64,000 nucleotides of DNA. Source: JBGRQA01 sp041725895 (GTDB taxonomy: Bacteria > Bacteroidota > Bacteroidia > Bacteroidales > Marinifilaceae). Location: the NCBI GenBank assembly GCA_041725895.1, contig JBGRQA010000004.1, positions 62,001 to 126,000 of the forward strand, in the 5' to 3' direction. Positions 17,495-26,582 of this stretch are shown here, one piece after another (position 1 is the first letter of the stretch; the number at the start of each line of letters is the position of its first letter). The notes beneath the pieces were generated by a model. The model saw nothing but the letters and a program-made list of their open reading frames with translations. It had not been told where the DNA came from and did no database searches. A program made the translations under genes and the position numbers.

Positions 17495-18430
17495 TTACCT
17501 GCTCTTTTTTCGTAACCAGATCCGATCGCCCTCATACGGTTCTTCTCCTCTTCTCATCCGGTTGTATTTGTACAACTTACGCAACTTCACTCCGTATTTT
17601 TGTGCTATAGAATACATGGTATCCCCCTCTTTTACCCTATGGAAATTGTATCCACGAGCAGCTTTGTTTTTCTTGGCATGCAAAAACAGAATTTGATCTA
17701 CCTGAAGCACATAACCTGAAGGCAATTCATTGTAGCGCAATAATTTCTTCTTGCTTACCCCTAAATTTCTCTCAATACTATAGAAGGTATCACCTTTTTT
17801 CACAACAATAAAATGTACACCGTTGAGCTCTTCCAACCGGGCACCAAACGGATCAATCTCATAGTCCTCATCAATGTTTGCCAGCTTCTTGTTCGTTTTC
17901 TCAATGGTCTTCCCATGTCTCTTTTTGACCGCTGAATCATAAACATACAATTTCTCCTCTTCGATAATCTTTATTAGGATATGAGCGTATCGGGGATTGG
18001 TGGCATAACCGGCCTTTTTTAAACCATGTGCCCATCTTTTATAATCAGTACTTTTCAATTTAAATAAAAAAGCGTATCGTGATCGGGTAGTCAGAAATTT
18101 GGAGTGATCCATATAAGAATCATAAGCCGATTTGTATTTTCGAAAACATTCATTCCGCTTATCATCATCAATTCGCATTGTTTTTCCCCGCCAATCGTGA
18201 CATTTGATCCCAAAATGATTGTTCCCTTTCCTGGCCAGAACGGAATTCCCATTCCGGGATTCAAGCAATCCCTGAGCAAGTGTAATACTTGCTGGAATTC
18301 CTGTGCGTTTCATTTCCCGAATCGCAAGATCCTTAAATTTTTGAATGTACTCTTTTCGTGTGTTTTCATGGGCTTTAACCAATTGACCACACAAAAGAAA
18401 AGCAATTATCAGAACTACAACTCTCCTCAT
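17495..18430 (-). CDS. secreted N-acetylglucosaminidase (glucosaminidase domain plus two LysM)
   Basis: 311 residues. A signal peptide (MRRVVVLIIAFLLCGQLVKA) is followed by a glucosaminidase (mannosyl-glycoprotein endo-beta-N-acetylglucosaminidase-like) domain at about 28-165: IPASITLAQGLLESRNGNSVLARKGNNHFGIKCHDW, whose ITLAQGLLES Glu is the expected general acid, and LKKAGYATNPRYAHILIKIIEE. Two LysM modules (about 207-250 and 262-307; FIVVKKGDTFYSIERNLGV and HRVKEGDTMYSIAQKYGV) bind peptidoglycan. It cuts glycan chains of the cell wall in the periplasm, in growth or division. It is a single gene with its own terminator. Confidence 0.92.
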   Translation of the reverse strand: MRRVVVLIIAFLLCGQLVKAHENTRKEYIQKFKDLAIREMKRTGIPASITLAQGLLESRNGNSVLARKGNNHFGIKCHDWRGKTMRIDDDKRNECFRKYKSAYDSYMDHSKFLTTRSRYAFLFKLKSTDYKRWAHGLKKAGYATNPRYAHILIKIIEEEKLYVYDSAVKKRHGKTIEKTNKKLANIDEDYEIDPFGARLEELNGVHFIVVKKGDTFYSIERNLGVSKKKLLRYNELPSGYVLQVDQILFLHAKKNKAARGYNFHRVKEGDTMYSIAQKYGVKLRKLYKYNRMRRGEEPYEGDRIWLRKKSR

Positions 18431-18712
18431 CCGAATATTTCTTTTTCTATTTATTAATTAGGGGCATGAAAAGTAGATCGAAAATCTATTTGCACCTTTT
18501 CAAAAGTATTTTCTATAACGAAACAGCTACAATAAGCGCCTAAATTAGATCAATCTCCCGACTTTATTGATATACTAAATCAGCATTAATCAATTTTATC
18601 TATCTTTATCACCATTCCCCAAAAACAACCATAAAAATAAGAAAATGATTTACGCCACAGTAAATTAATTTAACTAAAAAAATTAATCGTATTTTTAAGA
18701 AAAAGCGCACGA

Positions 18713-19198
18713 ATGAAAAAAAGTGAGATCATTACCACTGTGTATGAATATGATGATGTACAGGAATTGCTCCCTCAGGATCAAAAATTAGTACATCAGG
18801 CACAGGAAGCAGCTCTTAGAGCCTATTCACCCTACTCCAAATTTCAAGTAGGAGCTGCAGTGCTGTTGGATAACGGGGAGATTATTCAAGGGAACAACCA
18901 GGAAAATTCGGCTTACCCTAGCGGCCTATGTGCCGAAAGAGTGGCTATGTTCTATGCCAATGCCCAATACCCTACTATTGCAGTAAAAGCTATTGCCATA
19001 ACTTCCTTCTCCGGGGAAGAATTTCTGGATGAACCGGTACCTCCCTGCGGATCGTGCCGACAGGTACTTCTGGAAACAGAAGAGCGATTTCAGAATCCCA
19101 TAAGAATGATTCTTTGTGGTGAGAAAAAAATCAGGGTTGTAGAGAACATCAAGCAACTCCTCCCTCTATCTTTTGATAAAGAAATGCTTAACGAATAA
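18713..19198 (+). CDS. cdd: cytidine deaminase
   Basis: 161 residues, homotetrameric-class size with an N-terminal extension of about 20. It deaminates cytidine and deoxycytidine to uridine and deoxyuridine in pyrimidine salvage. The zinc site is visible: SGLCAERVAMF gives C73 and the catalytic E75, and PPCGSCRQVLLE gives C112 and C115. The substrate loop LRAYSPYSKFQVGAAVLLDNG is also present. It is a single gene, converging on the RluA-family gene across a shared hairpin. Confidence 0.96.
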   Translation: MKKSEIITTVYEYDDVQELLPQDQKLVHQAQEAALRAYSPYSKFQVGAAVLLDNGEIIQGNNQENSAYPSGLCAERVAMFYANAQYPTIAVKAIAITSFSGEEFLDEPVPPCGSCRQVLLETEERFQNPIRMILCGEKKIRVVENIKQLLPLSFDKEMLNE

Positions 19199-19225
19199 AA
19201 AAAAGGCCGGTGAAAACCGGCCTTT
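19197..19225 (-). terminator. bidirectional terminator between cdd and the RluA gene
   Basis: A perfect 10-bp stem aaaggccggt (19202-19211) with accggccttt (19216-19225) around a gaaa loop. On the minus strand it is followed by a run of T (the A run 19197-19204), 7 bases after the RluA-type stop; it can also end cdd transcripts. Confidence 0.88.
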
Positions 19226-19231
19226 AAAGTA

Positions 19232-19933
19232 CTATTCAACTAATCGTACAAATTCTTTCCAAAGGTTATCCTTCATTGGCGGAGGAGCTATAATGCTTAT
19301 CGGCTCCTTTGTCACCGGATGAATAAAGCTTAACTCACGTGCGTGCAGGTTAATTCCTCCCTCCTTATTGGAACGGGCATAACCATATTTCAAATCACCA
19401 CGAACCGGGCTTCCAATTTTCGCCAATTGGCAACGAATCTGGTGATGACGCCCAGTGTGTAATTTTACCTCCAAAAGAAAATACTTCTGAGAGCGACTTA
19501 TCAACTGATACTCCAGAGTGGCTTTTTTGGCTCCTTTTTTATCCTTCACATGAGCATGCGTACGGTTATTGGATTCATTTTTTACAAGGTAATGCTCCAA
19601 CACATCTGCTTCAACAGGAGGACAGTTCTTTACAATTGCCCAATAGATTTTCTGAATCTCCTTATCCTTCTGCTGGAACATCTTACTCAAACGGGTATGT
19701 GCCTTACTGGTTCGGGCAAAAACCACTACTCCACTTACGGGACGATCCAAACGATGAGGAATTCCAAGGTACACATCTCCTGGTTTGTTGTATTTCTTCT
19801 TTATATATGCTTTTACCTTTTCACTCAAAGGTTCATCGCCTGTTTTGTCTCCCTGTACAATATCAGATGTTCGCTTATTTACCGCAATAATATGATTATC
19901 CTCGTAAAGTACTTCCAGTTTCTCTCTAGCCAT
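19232..19933 (-). CDS. RluA family pseudouridine synthase
   Basis: 233 residues with the RluA core only and no S4 domain. It converts specific uridines in rRNA or tRNA to pseudouridine. The catalytic Asp lies in the PHRLDRPVSGVVVFART motif near residue 64, followed by KIYWAIVKN and LHTGRHHQIRCQLAKIGSPVRGD near 158-180, all characteristic of the family. The target uridine cannot be predicted. It lies 74 bases downstream of panB on the same strand and may be co-transcribed. Confidence 0.93.
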   Translation of the reverse strand: MAREKLEVLYEDNHIIAVNKRTSDIVQGDKTGDEPLSEKVKAYIKKKYNKPGDVYLGIPHRLDRPVSGVVVFARTSKAHTRLSKMFQQKDKEIQKIYWAIVKNCPPVEADVLEHYLVKNESNNRTHAHVKDKKGAKKATLEYQLISRSQKYFLLEVKLHTGRHHQIRCQLAKIGSPVRGDLKYGYARSNKEGGINLHARELSFIHPVTKEPISIIAPPPMKDNLWKEFVRLVE

Positions 19934-20007
19934 AGCTCCTGTTGCTTTATAATTCTGTAATTCTGCTTTTTGAAAGCGCGCAAAGATACAATAAAATAGT
20001 GAAAATC

Positions 20008-20826
20008 TTAATATTGCTCTCTTTCATTGGGAAAATCTCTGGACTTCACATCACCTATGTAATTCTCTACAGCTCCCTTCATTTCAGCAAACAAATTGTG
20101 GTATCTGCGCAAGAATCTTGGCGAAAACTCCTGAGTTATGCCCAGCATATCGTGCACAACCAGCACCTGGCCGTCTACTCCTCCTCCGGCACCAATACCA
20201 ATAACCGGAATCGTCAATTCCTGAGCAACCTTTTCAGCCAAATGGGCTGGAATTTTTTCCAATACAATGGCAAAACATCCGGCCTCTTCCAGCAACTTGG
20301 CATCTTCAATCAATTTTTTTGCTTCCTCTTCCTCCCGAGCACGAACAACATAGGTTCCGAACTTATGAATGGACTGGGGGGTCAATCCCAAGTGCCCCAT
20401 AACAGGAATTCCGGCCGAAAGAATTCGCTGAACAGATTCCAATACTTCACTTCCACCTTCCAACTTCACAGCATCAGCACTTGTCTCCTTCATTATACGG
20501 ATTGAAGAATTCAGGGCTTCCTTTGAATTTCCCTGGTAAGTTCCAAAAGGCAAATCCACAACTACCAAGGCCCGATTCACAGCACGTACCACTGAGGCTC
20601 CATGGTATATCATTTGATCCAGGGTAATGGGCAAAGTCGTTTCATGACCCGCCATCACATTCGAAGCCGAATCGCCAACCAGGATCACATCAATACCTGC
20701 TTTATCCACAATACTTGCCATAGAAAAATCGTAAGATGTTAACATGGCAATCTTCTCCCCCTTCAGCTTCATCTCTGAAAGTACATGGGTGGTAACCCTT
20801 TTCACTGAATCTTTATGTATTGACAT
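20008..20826 (-). CDS. panB: 3-methyl-2-oxobutanoate hydroxymethyltransferase
   Basis: 272 residues, typical PanB size. It transfers a hydroxymethyl group from 5,10-methylenetetrahydrofolate to alpha-ketoisovalerate, giving ketopantoate for pantothenate and CoA synthesis. Signatures are MLTSYDFSMASIVDKAGIDVILVGDSASNVMAGHETTLPITLDQM near the N-terminus with metal-binding Asp residues, KLEGG, VMGHLGLTPQS, and VIGIGAGGGVDGQVLVVHDMLG near residue 208. No other pantothenate gene is adjacent. A -7 type box lies about 65 bases upstream. Confidence 0.96.
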   Translation of the reverse strand: MSIHKDSVKRVTTHVLSEMKLKGEKIAMLTSYDFSMASIVDKAGIDVILVGDSASNVMAGHETTLPITLDQMIYHGASVVRAVNRALVVVDLPFGTYQGNSKEALNSSIRIMKETSADAVKLEGGSEVLESVQRILSAGIPVMGHLGLTPQSIHKFGTYVVRAREEEEAKKLIEDAKLLEEAGCFAIVLEKIPAHLAEKVAQELTIPVIGIGAGGGVDGQVLVVHDMLGITQEFSPRFLRRYHNLFAEMKGAVENYIGDVKSRDFPNEREQY

Positions 20827-21208
20827 TTTTTAAAATTTATTTGAATACTGGTAGAATAATAATTCAAGATTATTCTCAAAATTCAACAAGCAAAGTTACA
20901 AAAAGATTCATTTACCTCTTCATTTTACTTTTTATCCACCCAATTTTATTTCTGAAAACTGATTTTTTGCCTCTCATATCCTTTCTGCCAATGAGGCTGG
21001 CACAGCAGAAACCGGGAAAAAGGACAATTTGGCTGTCTTTTTGTCACGAAACCTGTCATGAATTTGGTCAATCCTCCTTACGGCAGTGTCAGAATTACAC
21101 CAAAATCGTCCAAACCTATAATGGCACAGCCTTTGAAGAAATGCTCATCGGGAAACGATATGTTCCCCCCAAAAAAGTAAATACTTAAAATATTAAATAC
21201 AGATTAAA
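20827..21208. other. panB-dnaK divergent intergenic region
   Basis: 382 bases. An open frame runs through it (20820-21188) but its protein has no recognisable feature, so the space is read as regulatory. It contains the panB -7 box near 20891 and, 140-165 bases before the dnaK start, three GTCA words spaced exactly 12 bp apart (21043, 21055, 21067) preceded by ctgtcttttt. No HrcA CIRCE element was seen. Confidence 0.5.
20891..20898 (-). promoter_or_regulatory. probable -7 box of panB
   Basis: Minus-strand TAACTTTG matches TAnnTTTG, 65 bases upstream of the panB ATG. No clear -33 TTTG is found at the usual distance, so only the -7 element supports it. Confidence 0.4.
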
Positions 21209-23119
21209 ATGGGTAAAATTATTGGAATTGACTTAGGTACTACAAACTCTTGCGTTTCTGTAATGGAAGGTAACGAGCCTGTAGTAATTCCTAACAGCGA
21301 AGGAAAAAGAACAACTCCTTCTATTGTGGCTTTTGTTGAAAACGGGGAAAGAAAAGTAGGTGATCCTGCAAAACGTCAGGCGATTACCAACCCAAACAAA
21401 ACCATCTACTCTATCAAGAGATTCATGGGTGAAGGTTACGATAAGGTAAGTAAAGAAATTGCCCGTGTACCTTACAAAGTTGTTAAAGGTGATAACAATA
21501 CTCCTCGTGTAGAGATTGACGACCGTAAATATTCTCCACAGGAAATTTCAGCAATGACCCTTCAGAAGATGAAGAAAACTGCTGAAGATTACCTGGGACA
21601 GGAAGTAACTGAAGCAGTAATTACTGTGCCTGCTTACTTTAACGATTCACAGCGTCAAGCAACCAAAGAAGCTGGTGAAATTGCAGGTTTGACCGTTAAA
21701 CGTATTATCAACGAGCCTACTGCTGCATCTTTGGCTTATGGTCTGGACAAGAAGGATTCAGATATGCAGATCGCTGTTTTTGACTTGGGTGGTGGTACTT
21801 TTGATATCTCTATCCTGGAATTGGGAGACGGTGTATTTGAGGTTAAATCAACAAATGGTGACACTCACCTTGGTGGTGACGATTTCGACCAGGTTATTAT
21901 CGACTGGTTGGCTGATGAATTCCTGAAAGATGAAGGAGTTGATTTGCGTCATGACCCAATGGCTCTGCAGAGATTGAAAGAAGCTGCTGAAAAGGCGAAG
22001 ATTGAATTGTCAAGTTCTACCAGCACTGAGATCAACCTGCCATATATTATGCCAGTAAATGGTATTCCAAAGCACCTTGTAAAATCATTAAGCCGTGCAC
22101 AATTTGAACAATTGGCTGACAGTTTGATTCAAGCCGTAATTGAACCTTGTAGAATGGCTATGTCTGATGCGGGTGTTTCTTCTTCTGATATTGACGAAGT
22201 AATTTTGGTAGGTGGATCGACTCGTATCCCTGCTATTCAGAACAAAGTGCAAGAATTCTTCGGAAAAGCTCCTTCCAAAGGTGTTAACCCTGATGAGGTA
22301 GTAGCCGTTGGTGCTGCAATCCAGGGTGGTGTACTTACCGGAGAGGTAAAAGATGTATTGCTTTTGGATGTTACTCCTCTTTCATTGGGTATTGAAACCA
22401 TGGGTGGTGTAATGACTAAATTGATCGAAGCCAATACAACCATTCCAACCAAGAAGTCAGAAACCTTTACTACTGCTGCCGACAACCAACCATCTGTAGA
22501 AATTCATGTTCTGCAAGGTGAACGTCCAATGGCCAACGGTAACAAGACTATCGGTCGTTTCCACCTGGATGGAATTCCACCAGCACAACGTGGTGTACCA
22601 CAAATCGAAGTAACTTTTGATATCGATGCCAACGGTATCCTGAATGTATCTGCTAAAGATAAGGGAACCGGTAAGGAACAAAACATTCGCATCGAAGCAT
22701 CTTCAGGTTTGTCTGATGAGGAAATCAACAGAATGCGTGATGAAGCGAAAGCAAATGAGGAAGCTGACCAGAAAGCCAAAGAGAAGATTGATACTTTAAA
22801 CAAGGCTGACGGAATGATCTTCCAAACAGAAAAACAGCTGAAAGAAATGGGAGACAAACTTCCTGCTGATAAGAAGCAACCAATTGAGGATACTTTGAAC
22901 AAGCTGAAGGAAGCTCACAAAGCTCAGGATGTAGATGCATGTAATGCTGCCATTGAAGAACTGAACAATGTATTCCAGGCTGCATCACAAGATATCTATA
23001 ATGCGCAGGCGCAAGCCAACGGACAGCAGGCCCAGCCTGATGCCGGACAGCAAGCAAATGCAGGTCAAGCTAAAGCTGATGACGAAGTAACTGATGTTGA
23101 CTTTGAAGAAGTAAAATAG
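21209..23119 (+). CDS. dnaK: molecular chaperone DnaK (Hsp70)
   Basis: 636 residues. The ATPase domain starts GKIIGIDLGTTNSCVSVMEG and has the phosphate motifs IAVFDLGGGTFDISIL and VILVGGSTRIPAIQ; the substrate-binding domain starts near residue 385 (VTPLSLGIETMGGVMTKLIEANTTIPTKKSETF), and a Gln/Ala-rich flexible tail ends in the conserved DDEVTDVDFEEVK. It folds and rescues proteins with DnaJ and GrpE, which are not in this window. Codon use is visibly different from the neighbours (many ggt, cgt, aac codons), as expected of a highly expressed gene. It is a single gene with its own terminator. Confidence 0.99.
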   Translation: MGKIIGIDLGTTNSCVSVMEGNEPVVIPNSEGKRTTPSIVAFVENGERKVGDPAKRQAITNPNKTIYSIKRFMGEGYDKVSKEIARVPYKVVKGDNNTPRVEIDDRKYSPQEISAMTLQKMKKTAEDYLGQEVTEAVITVPAYFNDSQRQATKEAGEIAGLTVKRIINEPTAASLAYGLDKKDSDMQIAVFDLGGGTFDISILELGDGVFEVKSTNGDTHLGGDDFDQVIIDWLADEFLKDEGVDLRHDPMALQRLKEAAEKAKIELSSSTSTEINLPYIMPVNGIPKHLVKSLSRAQFEQLADSLIQAVIEPCRMAMSDAGVSSSDIDEVILVGGSTRIPAIQNKVQEFFGKAPSKGVNPDEVVAVGAAIQGGVLTGEVKDVLLLDVTPLSLGIETMGGVMTKLIEANTTIPTKKSETFTTAADNQPSVEIHVLQGERPMANGNKTIGRFHLDGIPPAQRGVPQIEVTFDIDANGILNVSAKDKGTGKEQNIRIEASSGLSDEEINRMRDEAKANEEADQKAKEKIDTLNKADGMIFQTEKQLKEMGDKLPADKKQPIEDTLNKLKEAHKAQDVDACNAAIEELNNVFQAASQDIYNAQAQANGQQAQPDAGQQANAGQAKADDEVTDVDFEEVK

Positions 23120-23145
23120 AACTGATTCCAACCGAATCAAAATAA

Positions 23146-23180
23146 GAAAACCTCCCAGAAATGGGAGGTTTTCTATTTTT
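23146..23180 (+). terminator. rho-independent terminator of dnaK
   Basis: A perfect 12-bp stem gaaaacctccca (23146-23157) with tgggaggttttc (23162-23173), a gaaa loop and a tattttt tail, 27 bases after the dnaK stop codon. Confidence 0.92.
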
Positions 23181-23236
23181 AACCCCAACCAGAAATTGTT
23201 TATAGCATGATACTCTCCTTCAAATTGTAAGAAGTA

Positions 23237-23923
23237 TCAAACCGCTGACAAATCGGCAACTGGCACCCTAAATAATCTAAGACGTTGTTTGAGGTGCTCT
23301 ATACAATAGTCCGAATAAAAATTCGGACGAATATCCTCATGTATTTCTTTCCCGATCTCCATAATATCCTGCATCGTGGCCCAAAGATGATTCAAGTTCC
23401 GGAAAATATCTTGGGTTAGTATTCCTCTTGAATTCAGAAGGCGATTCAATTCAAGACGGTCCAATTCCAAAATTTCCAACAAGGCATGGAACTCATCCAG
23501 GAGTGAGCTAAAATTATCATCAGCCTGAAGAATTTTTTTAGGGATTTCGATCTTGAGGTATAAATTCTTACCTGTCTCCAACACCTCCAATAAATCTTTA
23601 CTATCATTGGCAATAGTCAATTTTTCAAAAGCCTCAGGTGCTGTATAAGGAAAACATTCCTTCAGATCCATGGTCAGCACCCGCAAGCTCTCCATTTTTC
23701 TATAGATTCGATCACGAATAATCTGAATCTTTTGCCCCTCGGCACAACAACAAATCAACTCCCTGCAGCGATTAATCTTTTTAATAAATTTGGATTTAAA
23801 AACATCGTCGAAAACAGGATACTTTTTGAGGAAAAGCTCCTGATCCCGCACATAACTATCCAGGAGGAATTTCCCAGCAATAGGCATCTCATCAAAGTGA
23901 AAAGGATAAGTAATGGCTTCCAT
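23237..23923 (-). CDS. hypothetical cytosolic helical protein
   Basis: 228 residues without signal peptide or membrane segment. The sequence is nearly all helical in pattern, with a C-terminal half rich in leucine heptads (LLDEFHALLEILELDRLELNRLLNSRGILTQDIFRNLNHLW). A cysteine cluster (CRELICCCAEG) lies near residue 53. I do not recognise the family. The gene is isolated, convergent with dnaK, and no operon partner helps. It is likely real because the frame is long, starts with ATG and uses typical codons. Confidence 0.7.
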   Translation of the reverse strand: MEAITYPFHFDEMPIAGKFLLDSYVRDQELFLKKYPVFDDVFKSKFIKKINRCRELICCCAEGQKIQIIRDRIYRKMESLRVLTMDLKECFPYTAPEAFEKLTIANDSKDLLEVLETGKNLYLKIEIPKKILQADDNFSSLLDEFHALLEILELDRLELNRLLNSRGILTQDIFRNLNHLWATMQDIMEIGKEIHEDIRPNFYSDYCIEHLKQRLRLFRVPVADLSAV

Positions 23924-24180
23924 ATTGTTTCTTAGATTAGTTTTTGCTTATCGTAATAGTTTTCCCATAATAATGGAACCGCCCCCTCTGTATGGTAATT
24001 GCATTCTGCACTCTCAGCTTACAAACTGATTACCACCTCTCGTATAACAGTTCATAAAATACAAAAATTCATCACCTCCTAAAATAAATCGGGAATGATG
24101 TAAAACATATTACCATCAACATGAATCCTTACATACAATATATCTCCTAATCCTTCACTACAGAAAGCACCATTTTTTAT

Positions 24181-24188
24181 TACATTTG
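24181..24188 (+). promoter_or_regulatory. -7 box upstream of the YwqK-type gene
   Basis: TACATTTG matches TAnnTTTG exactly and lies 22 bases before the ATG at 24210. If it is used, transcription begins near 24195, which rules out the upstream TTG at 24186 as start codon. No TTTG -33 box is visible. Confidence 0.5.
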
Positions 24189-24209
24189 TGTAGAACCAAA
24201 ATCAATTTC

Positions 24210-25013
24210 ATGCTTCGAACACTAATGCTTCTGCTCATATTGAGTGCTGCCTCTATTTTTTCTTTTGCCCAAACCAAAAAACAAACGGATGCCCAAACCT
24301 GCAAGCAAGGTTACCGGGTAAAATACTATCCAAACGGCAAAAAGATGTACGAAGGACAATTTGAAAACAATCGTCCTGTGGGTGAATTGAAAAGATACTT
24401 TCCCTCAGGAGTTCTTAAAGCCATACTCCTGTTTTCCCCCAATGGGCAAAGTGCAAATGCCAAACTTTTCAATGAGATAGGCCAACTCACCGCCAAAGGC
24501 AACTACCTGAATGAAAAGAAAAACGGCAACTGGATTATCTATACTGAGAATAATAAGGTAAAAGCCCGAGAAAGCTTCAAAAATGGAATTAAAAATGGCT
24601 CCTTCCAATACTTCTTTTCCAACGGAAATATTTCAGAAGAGATCAACTACCAAATGGGACAAAAGCATGGCATTTGGAGAAGGTACTTCAAAACAGGAAA
24701 ACCACTCATGGAAGCGATATATAAAAACGGAATTCTAAATGGGATATTTCAATCCTACTATCCAAATGGAATACTGGAAACCGAAGGACAATATGAAAAC
24801 AATAAAAAGGAGAGAATCTGGAAATTTTACACGCCAAAAGCTAAATTAAAATATACACTGGAATACCGGAATGGAATTGCAACCAACCAGGATGAATTGG
24901 ATCGAAAACAGCAGGAAGATCTGCAACGAATGGAAAAAAATCGGCAACATCTGATAGATCCTGAAAAATATATGAATGATCCGGATGCATATCTACAACA
25001 AAGAAGCAGATAG
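24210..25013 (+). CDS. secreted MORN-repeat (YwqK-type) protein
   Basis: 267 residues from the ATG at 24210. A frame start 24 bases upstream uses TTG and would spoil the signal peptide MLRTLMLLLILSAASIFSFAQ, so 24210 is preferred. The mature protein has about seven MORN_2-type repeats of roughly 23 residues (YYPNGKKMYEGQFENN, YFPSGVLKAILLFS, YFKTGKPLMEAIYKNG, YYPNGILETEGQYENN). Bacteroidota encode many such proteins, often named YwqK-family antitoxins by similarity; in an exported single gene a structural or surface role is more likely than an antitoxin one. No toxin gene is next to it. Confidence 0.8.
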   Translation: MLRTLMLLLILSAASIFSFAQTKKQTDAQTCKQGYRVKYYPNGKKMYEGQFENNRPVGELKRYFPSGVLKAILLFSPNGQSANAKLFNEIGQLTAKGNYLNEKKNGNWIIYTENNKVKARESFKNGIKNGSFQYFFSNGNISEEINYQMGQKHGIWRRYFKTGKPLMEAIYKNGILNGIFQSYYPNGILETEGQYENNKKERIWKFYTPKAKLKYTLEYRNGIATNQDELDRKQQEDLQRMEKNRQHLIDPEKYMNDPDAYLQQRSR

Positions 25014-25114
25014 GTTCTGATGATAGACTCTCAGATATTATTGCATTCTCGGCTAGTTACTCAATCATATAATTTGATTGGTTCATTGATGTTTCATCTG
25101 CAACGAATATAAAT

Positions 25115-26503
25115 ATGCCTCAGCAAGGAATAAGCCTCTATGAGCTTAACAACCAAATTAAGTGTCAACTACAGAATGCCTTTCCCTCTGAACTATGGGT
25201 AGTGGCTGAAATTAGTGAGATGCATGCCAACCGAAGCGGCCATTGCTACCTTGAACTAATTGAAAAGGGGACTCAAACTGATCAGATTATTGCTAAGGCA
25301 AGAGCCACTATATGGGCCTACACCTACCGAATGCTGAAACCCTTCTTTGAAACGACAACCGGTCAGCCTTTTGCTCCGGGAATCAAAATCCTCGCAAAGG
25401 TTTCTGTTGAGTTTCAAGAGGTATATGGACTGAGCCTCAACATAAAGGATATTGATCCAAGCTATACCCTCGGGGACATAGCCCGAAGAAGAAAGGAAAC
25501 GCTGGATCGACTGGAAAAGGAGGGAGTTGTGCAGATGAACAAAGAACTTGAACTTCCTATACTGCCCAAAACCATTGCTATTATTTCCTCGCCAACCGCA
25601 GCCGGCTACGAGGATTTTACCAATCAACTGGAAAACAATCCCAATGGTTTTAAATTTCATTACAAACTCTTTTCGGCAGTAATGCAGGGAAATCAAGCCG
25701 AAGATTCCATTATTAATGCACTGGATCGAATCTACGATTACGAAGATATTTTTGAGGCCGTGGTGATTATCCGGGGTGGTGGTTCGCAAGCAGATCTTAA
25801 CTGTTTTGACAGCTACCTGTTGGCTTCTCATGCAGCCCAATACCCCCTTCCAATTATTTCAGGAATTGGACACGAAAGAGATGATACAATTCTGGACATG
25901 GTTGCTCATACAAGGGTTAAAACCCCAACTGCCGCAGCAGAATTCCTAATCGACTGCTTTGCAGGCTACGAAGATTTTATTCTGAATTTACAGGAGGAAT
26001 TTATTTCCGGAATTAAGGAAATACTTACAGAATCAAGGGAAAGACTGGAATGGGCCACACAAAAGTTCTCGCCTCTGGTTCAACAAATACTGGAACGACA
26101 AAACAATAAACTGCAACTACAAGAACAACGTTTACATGATTTGAGCAAACAATTCTTGAACCAAAAGGAACACATTCTCGAACAAAAAGTGGCCAGTCTG
26201 AAATTTGGTTTGAAGCAAAGGATTAGCAACGAGAATCATATTCAAGGCCAATTGCTTACGCAACTCAAATCCCGGGGACAGCATTTCTTAAACCAGCAGG
26301 AGCATAAGCTTCAGTTGTTCGAGCAAACCATCAAATATGTTAATCCTATCAATATTTTAAAGAAGGGATATTCCCTCACCCTCAAAAATGGAAAATTGGT
26401 ACGAGATCTCGCTCAACTATCCCTGGACGATGAAATTGAAACACATCTTGCGAGTGGAAAGATTATCAGCCGGGTAAAAAGCCTTGAAAATAAGAAAACT
26501 TAA
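25115..26503 (+). CDS. xseA: exodeoxyribonuclease VII large subunit
   Basis: 462 residues. The N-terminal OB-fold (SLYELNNQIKCQLQNAFPSELWVVAEISEMHANRSGHCYLELIEK) is followed by the catalytic XseA domain from about residue 135 (AIISSPTAAGYEDFTNQL, VVIIRGGGSQADLNCFDSYLLASHAAQYPLPIISGIGHERD, VKTPTAAAEFLID) and a long coiled-coil. With XseB it degrades single-stranded DNA in both directions during repair. Unusually, its small subunit gene does not follow directly; a sensor kinase gene is placed between them. Confidence 0.96.
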   Translation: MPQQGISLYELNNQIKCQLQNAFPSELWVVAEISEMHANRSGHCYLELIEKGTQTDQIIAKARATIWAYTYRMLKPFFETTTGQPFAPGIKILAKVSVEFQEVYGLSLNIKDIDPSYTLGDIARRRKETLDRLEKEGVVQMNKELELPILPKTIAIISSPTAAGYEDFTNQLENNPNGFKFHYKLFSAVMQGNQAEDSIINALDRIYDYEDIFEAVVIIRGGGSQADLNCFDSYLLASHAAQYPLPIISGIGHERDDTILDMVAHTRVKTPTAAAEFLIDCFAGYEDFILNLQEEFISGIKEILTESRERLEWATQKFSPLVQQILERQNNKLQLQEQRLHDLSKQFLNQKEHILEQKVASLKFGLKQRISNENHIQGQLLTQLKSRGQHFLNQQEHKLQLFEQTIKYVNPINILKKGYSLTLKNGKLVRDLAQLSLDDEIETHLASGKIISRVKSLENKKT

Positions 26504-26582
26504 ATTGAATCTTAACGTAAATAATAATTTTAAAATCCAGAAAGACCAATATTTTCACCAACTTATTTTGAAATTCCTGCGT

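Noticed and set aside
19942..20505. 187-residue plus-strand open frame opposite panB
   Set aside because: Lies in antisense to an unmistakable panB gene and has a low-complexity, histidine/serine/asparagine-rich sequence without any motif.
20996..21016. sigma-54 -24 element (TGGCAC) upstream of dnaK
   Set aside because: TGGCAC occurs in gaggctggcacagcag, but no GC is placed 10 bases after the GG, so the -12 half is missing.
20820..21188. 122-residue plus-strand open frame between panB and dnaK
   Set aside because: It overlaps the panB start and covers the promoter region of dnaK, and its protein has no domain, signal or codon pattern like the neighbours. Read as chance frame.
26484..26582. 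upstream start of the TPR kinase gene
   Set aside because: The longer frame overlaps the end of xseA and puts a lysine/asparagine-rich stretch ahead of a good signal peptide; the ATG at 26583 is the natural start.
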